Below, piece by piece: positions 60,817-64,000 of a stretch of 64,000 nt of DNA. The stretch comes from Helicobacter rappini (lineage in GTDB: Bacteria > Campylobacterota > Campylobacteria > Campylobacterales > Helicobacteraceae). Each line of letters starts with the position of its first letter. The first letter of the stretch is position 1. The position numbers and the translations under genes were made by a program. Where the stretch lies: contig NZ_FZPK01000038.1 in NCBI RefSeq assembly GCF_900198625.1, positions 1 to 64,000 of the forward strand, read 5' to 3'. Under the pieces are notes generated by a model, which worked only from the letters and a program-made list of their open reading frames with translations, was not told where the DNA came from and made no database searches.

Positions 60817-61989
60817 ATGAAAAGAGTAGTAATATTTTTAAGTCTAGCTATATTTAGCTATGCTGATGTAGCAAGTGATGCGATAATGTGTGATTATGGT
60901 GAGAGTTGTTTAAAAAGATATGACACACTTTTAACAAAGCTTTGTGATAATGGAAACAAAGAGGCATGTAATACTTTATCTAAACTTTATTATAATATAC
61001 ATGATTCAAGCAATGGCGACTACTACGCATGTAAAGCGGGTGTTAGCGAAATGTGTCATAGCGATAGTGAAACCACAGATTCAAATAAAAGTGGTGAAAC
61101 AAAAGATTCTATAAATGATTCCATAAGCAATTCTACAAATAACGAAATCAACACAGAAAAAGAAACACAAACTTGTATAACAGAAGAAGAGAGAATGCAG
61201 GGTTGTGTGTATAAAGAAATTTACGAGGATGGTAGTTATGATTTAATCCCCTACAAAAATGGTAAAAAAGAAGGTGAAGCAAAAACATATTATGCTAGTG
61301 GAAATATAATGGGAGAACGAACTTATAAAAATGATAAACAGGAGGGCGTGGAAAAATGGTATCACGAAGATGGTAAATTGCAATTTGAAACTACATTTAA
61401 AAATGATAAGCATGAAGGTGTTTCGAAATCTTATTATCCAAGTGGACAACTGCAACAAGAAAGACCATTTAAAAATGGTAAGATAGAAGGTCTTGCGAAA
61501 TATTATTTCGAAAATGGAAATATTGAAAAAGAAGTTTTATTTAAAAATGATAAAATGGAGGGTATAGCAAGATTTTATTATGAAAATGGTATGCTTCAGT
61601 GGGAAGCGACATTTAAAAATGATAAATTTCATGGAAGTTATAAGCAATACTATAAAAACGGCAACATTCAATTAGCAACTACATATTCAAATGGCAAACA
61701 ACAAGGAATGCGAAAATGGTATTATGAAAATGGTAAATTGGCTATCGAAATTCCATTTACAGAAGATGAACCAAATGGAATCATAAAATACTATACCCTT
61801 CAAAATAAACTCGTGCAAGGGAAATATGTAACAGAACATAAACTTTTATGGCAAATCACCGCTCAAAAAGGAAAACTTGTAAATGGAAAATGTATGAGTG
61901 GTAAAGCTCTTACAAACTCACATTTAACAAAAGTTAAAAACGACATCGAAAAAGATGAAATAAATAATTGGCACACTCTTTGTCAATAA
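60817..61989 (+). CDS. Secreted MORN-variant repeat protein
   Basis: From the ATG at 60817 (AAAGGGACTGAT before it) the 390-residue protein has a signal peptide (MKRVVIFLSLAIFSYA), an N-terminal cysteine-containing segment resembling one Sel1-like unit (CDNGNKEACNTLSKLYY), a Ser/Asp/Asn-rich linker (about 85-120), and about nine tandem 23-residue repeats such as YKNGKKEGEAKTYYASGNIM and FKNDKHEGVSKSYYPSGQLQ. A cysteine tail closes it. MORN-variant repeats of this kind occur in YwqK-like proteins; no role is known here. The product should be periplasmic or surface bound. Confidence 0.8.
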   Translation: MKRVVIFLSLAIFSYADVASDAIMCDYGESCLKRYDTLLTKLCDNGNKEACNTLSKLYYNIHDSSNGDYYACKAGVSEMCHSDSETTDSNKSGETKDSINDSISNSTNNEINTEKETQTCITEEERMQGCVYKEIYEDGSYDLIPYKNGKKEGEAKTYYASGNIMGERTYKNDKQEGVEKWYHEDGKLQFETTFKNDKHEGVSKSYYPSGQLQQERPFKNGKIEGLAKYYFENGNIEKEVLFKNDKMEGIARFYYENGMLQWEATFKNDKFHGSYKQYYKNGNIQLATTYSNGKQQGMRKWYYENGKLAIEIPFTEDEPNGIIKYYTLQNKLVQGKYVTEHKLLWQITAQKGKLVNGKCMSGKALTNSHLTKVKNDIEKDEINNWHTLCQ

Positions 61990-62136
61990 ACCTTGCAATC
62001 CATTTAGCCACTCATACAACATATATGGGAGTGGAGGCTAAAGCATAAAACAAACTCCTCACCAAACTAATTTCATAAAATCTAAGATTCATTTTTTTGC
62101 ACCCCAAACCCAACGCCTACGCAAATGAGATAGAAT

Positions 62137-63309
62137 CTAAATCGCTACTTCTAAAAGCTGCCACATGGGTGCTACTATGCTATATGCAAGTCCTGCGATT
62201 AGGATTCCCATAATAATTGTTGCAAAAGGTTGCGAGAGTATTTGCAAAGTTTGCAGGGATTGCGTGAATCTATCTTTATAGAATCTTGCATTCAATTCTA
62301 GGGCTTTATCTAGCATTCCGCTTTGTTCTCCACTTTGTAGTAATGCGATATTTGCGATTTTTATATCAATGCTATTTAGGGCTTGACTTAGCGGTATGCC
62401 TTTGTCTAGCATAAATCTCAAGTGGGAAATTTTTTGTTGCAATACGCTATTGTGTATCAATTTTTCACACTGCACAATACTATCCATAAATGGCACTTTA
62501 CTTTTTAAAAAATAATGTAACCCCAAAAAATATATATAAAGCCAATAATCAGTTACTACATGATTAATGAAGGGAGTATGCAATAAGATTCTATCTCTAA
62601 CTAAGTTTTTATTCAAAAATATAAAACAAAAAATAATAAAAATTAGAATACAAGCAAGTATCTCAAATATATAACTTTGTAAAAAGCTAGATATTTTAAG
62701 AGTAAGTTCTGTCAAAAAAGGTAAATTCGCACCCAATTCATTATAAAGACTAGCAAACTCTGGAATCACAAAAAAAGCAAGCACAAAAAATACACATAAA
62801 AAACTTAATGCAAGTAACAATGGGTAAATCATAGCATTACGCAAAGCTTGTATATATGAGTTTTTCTGTGATATTTCTTTCGCACATAACTCACAAGTCT
62901 CTTGCAAAAATCCACTCTTTTCACCAATGCTAAATAACGCTACCACAAGACTCCCGCAAGTATTTATATGCTTTTGCAAGGCACTAGAAAGCGTATCGCC
63001 TTTTTCTAGTGCATGAATCATAGATTGCAATAACGCCGCATTTTCCTTAAAATATAGTTCTTTTTTTATGGATTGTAAAATAGAGATTAAATGCAAACCC
63101 GAAGTGTAGCTAAACCCAAGCTGCCAAAAAATCCTTTCAAGTTCTTGTGTTTTATTACCATATCGCATAAAAAGGCTAACTTCGTTTATATTTGTAACAA
63201 GGAAATTTTTTTGCAACATTTTTTGCTTTGCTTCCTCTGTGTTTTTAGCAAAGATGTATCGCACACCTTGCGTGTTTATGCTTTGATAATTGCATTTAAA
63301 AAGTGGCAT
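62137..63309 (-). CDS. Type II secretion/type IV pilus inner-membrane protein (GspF/PilC/CtsF-like)
   Basis: The 390-residue protein has the two-fold GspF domain: ELERIFWQLGFSYTSGLHL and then LSSALQKH, FSIGEKSGFLQ in the first half, and HYFLKSKVPFMDSIVQC with LSQALNSIDI, LLQSGEQSGMLDKAL in the second, with three membrane helices (about 165-190, 215-232, 365-385). CtsF, the corresponding protein in Campylobacter, is needed for natural transformation. No other machine genes are next to it, but PilO/PilP-like genes lie at 38045-39129. It is divergent from the TolC-family gene. Confidence 0.85.
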   Translation of the reverse strand: MPLFKCNYQSINTQGVRYIFAKNTEEAKQKMLQKNFLVTNINEVSLFMRYGNKTQELERIFWQLGFSYTSGLHLISILQSIKKELYFKENAALLQSMIHALEKGDTLSSALQKHINTCGSLVVALFSIGEKSGFLQETCELCAKEISQKNSYIQALRNAMIYPLLLALSFLCVFFVLAFFVIPEFASLYNELGANLPFLTELTLKISSFLQSYIFEILACILIFIIFCFIFLNKNLVRDRILLHTPFINHVVTDYWLYIYFLGLHYFLKSKVPFMDSIVQCEKLIHNSVLQQKISHLRFMLDKGIPLSQALNSIDIKIANIALLQSGEQSGMLDKALELNARFYKDRFTQSLQTLQILSQPFATIIMGILIAGLAYSIVAPMWQLLEVAI

Positions 63310-63537
63310 AGCTATCCTAGATATAAAGTTATGTATAACTATAACAAAATTACAGCTTTTTATAAAATGTATGTTTCACTCTAATGTAAAATTTTTGTAA
63401 AATATTAGTGAAATGATATAATGATAACTTTTTTATACTAAAATAAAAGCTTTATTTTTTGAGATTTATTACTTTTTCTATGGATAAATTCAATATTTTA
63501 GAGTAGCAAATTAAGGCACAACACAAAGGGAGAATGA

Positions 63538-64000
63538 GTGCAGACAACGCAGGGTTTTCTACGAAAATATATGTATGTGATTGGCTTTTTTTGTGTATAT
63601 CACATATCACTTTTTGCACAAACTTTTGAGTTGCAAGACTTTGTAAAAGCCATTGATAAACATGCAATTTCATTAATCGATAATAAAGCACAATTTGAAA
63701 GTATGCTGGCTGAAAGAAAATCAAGTATTGCATGGGAATATCCTACAATAGAGGCAAGTGGAAACACAGCGAAAGACACCAATAAATCTGGGGTAGAATG
63801 GGATATGTCAATCGTTGCTAAACCAAAACTCTGGTGGGTAAATGCCCTTTTAAAACAAAGCTTGCAAGCAAAAGGGGAGCAATATCAAAAGACACATAAT
63901 CTGCTTAGAAATCTTAACTTTATCAATGCAAAACGCATTTATCTTACCTATGTGGCTACAAAAGAGAAATATCGCTATTATCTTAAAAGGGAAGAAAACT
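63538..64000 (+). CDS. TolC-family outer membrane protein, N-terminal part only
   Basis: The frame is open from a GTG at 63538 (AAAGGGAGA before it) to the window edge, 154 codons. It has a signal peptide (YMYVIGFFCVYHISLFA) and then the start of a TolC-like helical hairpin: FELQDFVKAIDKHAISLIDN, AWEYPTIEASGNT and KGEQYQKTHNLLRN. A TolC/outer-membrane efflux factor is likely, but the signature helices beyond the edge cannot be seen. An ATG at 63534 in another frame stops early. Confidence 0.65.
   Translation, partial: MQTTQGFLRKYMYVIGFFCVYHISLFAQTFELQDFVKAIDKHAISLIDNKAQFESMLAERKSSIAWEYPTIEASGNTAKDTNKSGVEWDMSIVAKPKLWWVNALLKQSLQAKGEQYQKTHNLLRNLNFINAKRIYLTYVATKEKYRYYLKREEN

Noticed and set aside
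63534-63632. ATG at 63534 as start of the TolC-family gene
   Set aside because: It opens another frame that stops after about 33 codons; the GTG at 63538 opens the long frame.

Overview
This 64 kb window is AT-rich chromosomal DNA from an epsilonproteobacterium (Campylobacterota), most probably an enterohepatic-type Helicobacter. The evidence is protein similarity and gene order recalled from H. pylori: rpsA / HP0398-like gene / serA, ftsH-prmA, pcm-nrdB, a polyprenyl synthase next to hemA, gyrA with an HP0702-like gene, hslV-hslU, a Hof-family outer membrane protein, and mqnC of the futalosine menaquinone route. I cannot name the species.

Layout. 1-2025 is a decayed left end on the minus strand. 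It holds a VgrG-like tail, a frameshifted LprI-type secreted protein with a 14-G tract, and the start of a T4-lysozyme/pesticin-like gene; together they look like a broken type VI effector-immunity cassette. 2206-8810 has two lipoproteins, serA, a membrane-anchored protein, rpsA and kdsB. 9453-20023 has dctA, lpxK, a HisZ-like gene with purA, rpsU, ftsH, prmA and mqnC. 20177-26039 has a four-gene operon of unknown role (DUF5644-like, HdrB-like, small membrane protein, TerB/J-like), then mnmA, a cytochrome c and coaE. 26392-33790 has trpB with an enormous acidic tail, a secreted coiled-coil protein, gap and a MORN-type protein. 33882-41182 has nrdB-nitrilase-pcm, a TerC-like membrane protein, fur followed by two PilO/PilP-like genes, a metallopeptidase, rplI, rpmE and xseB. 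41556-50661 has a Hof porin, the comM-type ATPase, five tRNA genes around a TRL lipoprotein, an FAA hydrolase, a polyprenyl synthase and hemA. 50852-64000 has gyrA, hslU-hslV, greA, an alpha/beta hydrolase, a HemW-like gene, dcd, nifS, a MORN protein, a GspF-like gene and the start of a TolC-family gene.

Two sequence-level signals run across the window. First, the heptamer AGAWTCT (usually TAGAATCT/AGATTCTA) is hugely over-represented in genes and gaps alike, on both strands. Second, a dispersed palindromic element with TTGTCATATTGAGC-like arms occurs between genes and also inside reading frames. CoaE, the polyprenyl synthase and the TrpB tail all carry it in the same reading frame. These enzymes, and HemA and a PilO-like protein, contain extra low-complexity segments rich in Asp-Ser and Glu-Ser, the dipeptides that the heptamer encodes. 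I regard this combination as the most interesting content of the window. Genes that could belong to a DNA-uptake route (GspF-like, PilO/PilP-like, ComM-type) are also present, so an uptake-sequence role is an attractive but unproven reading.
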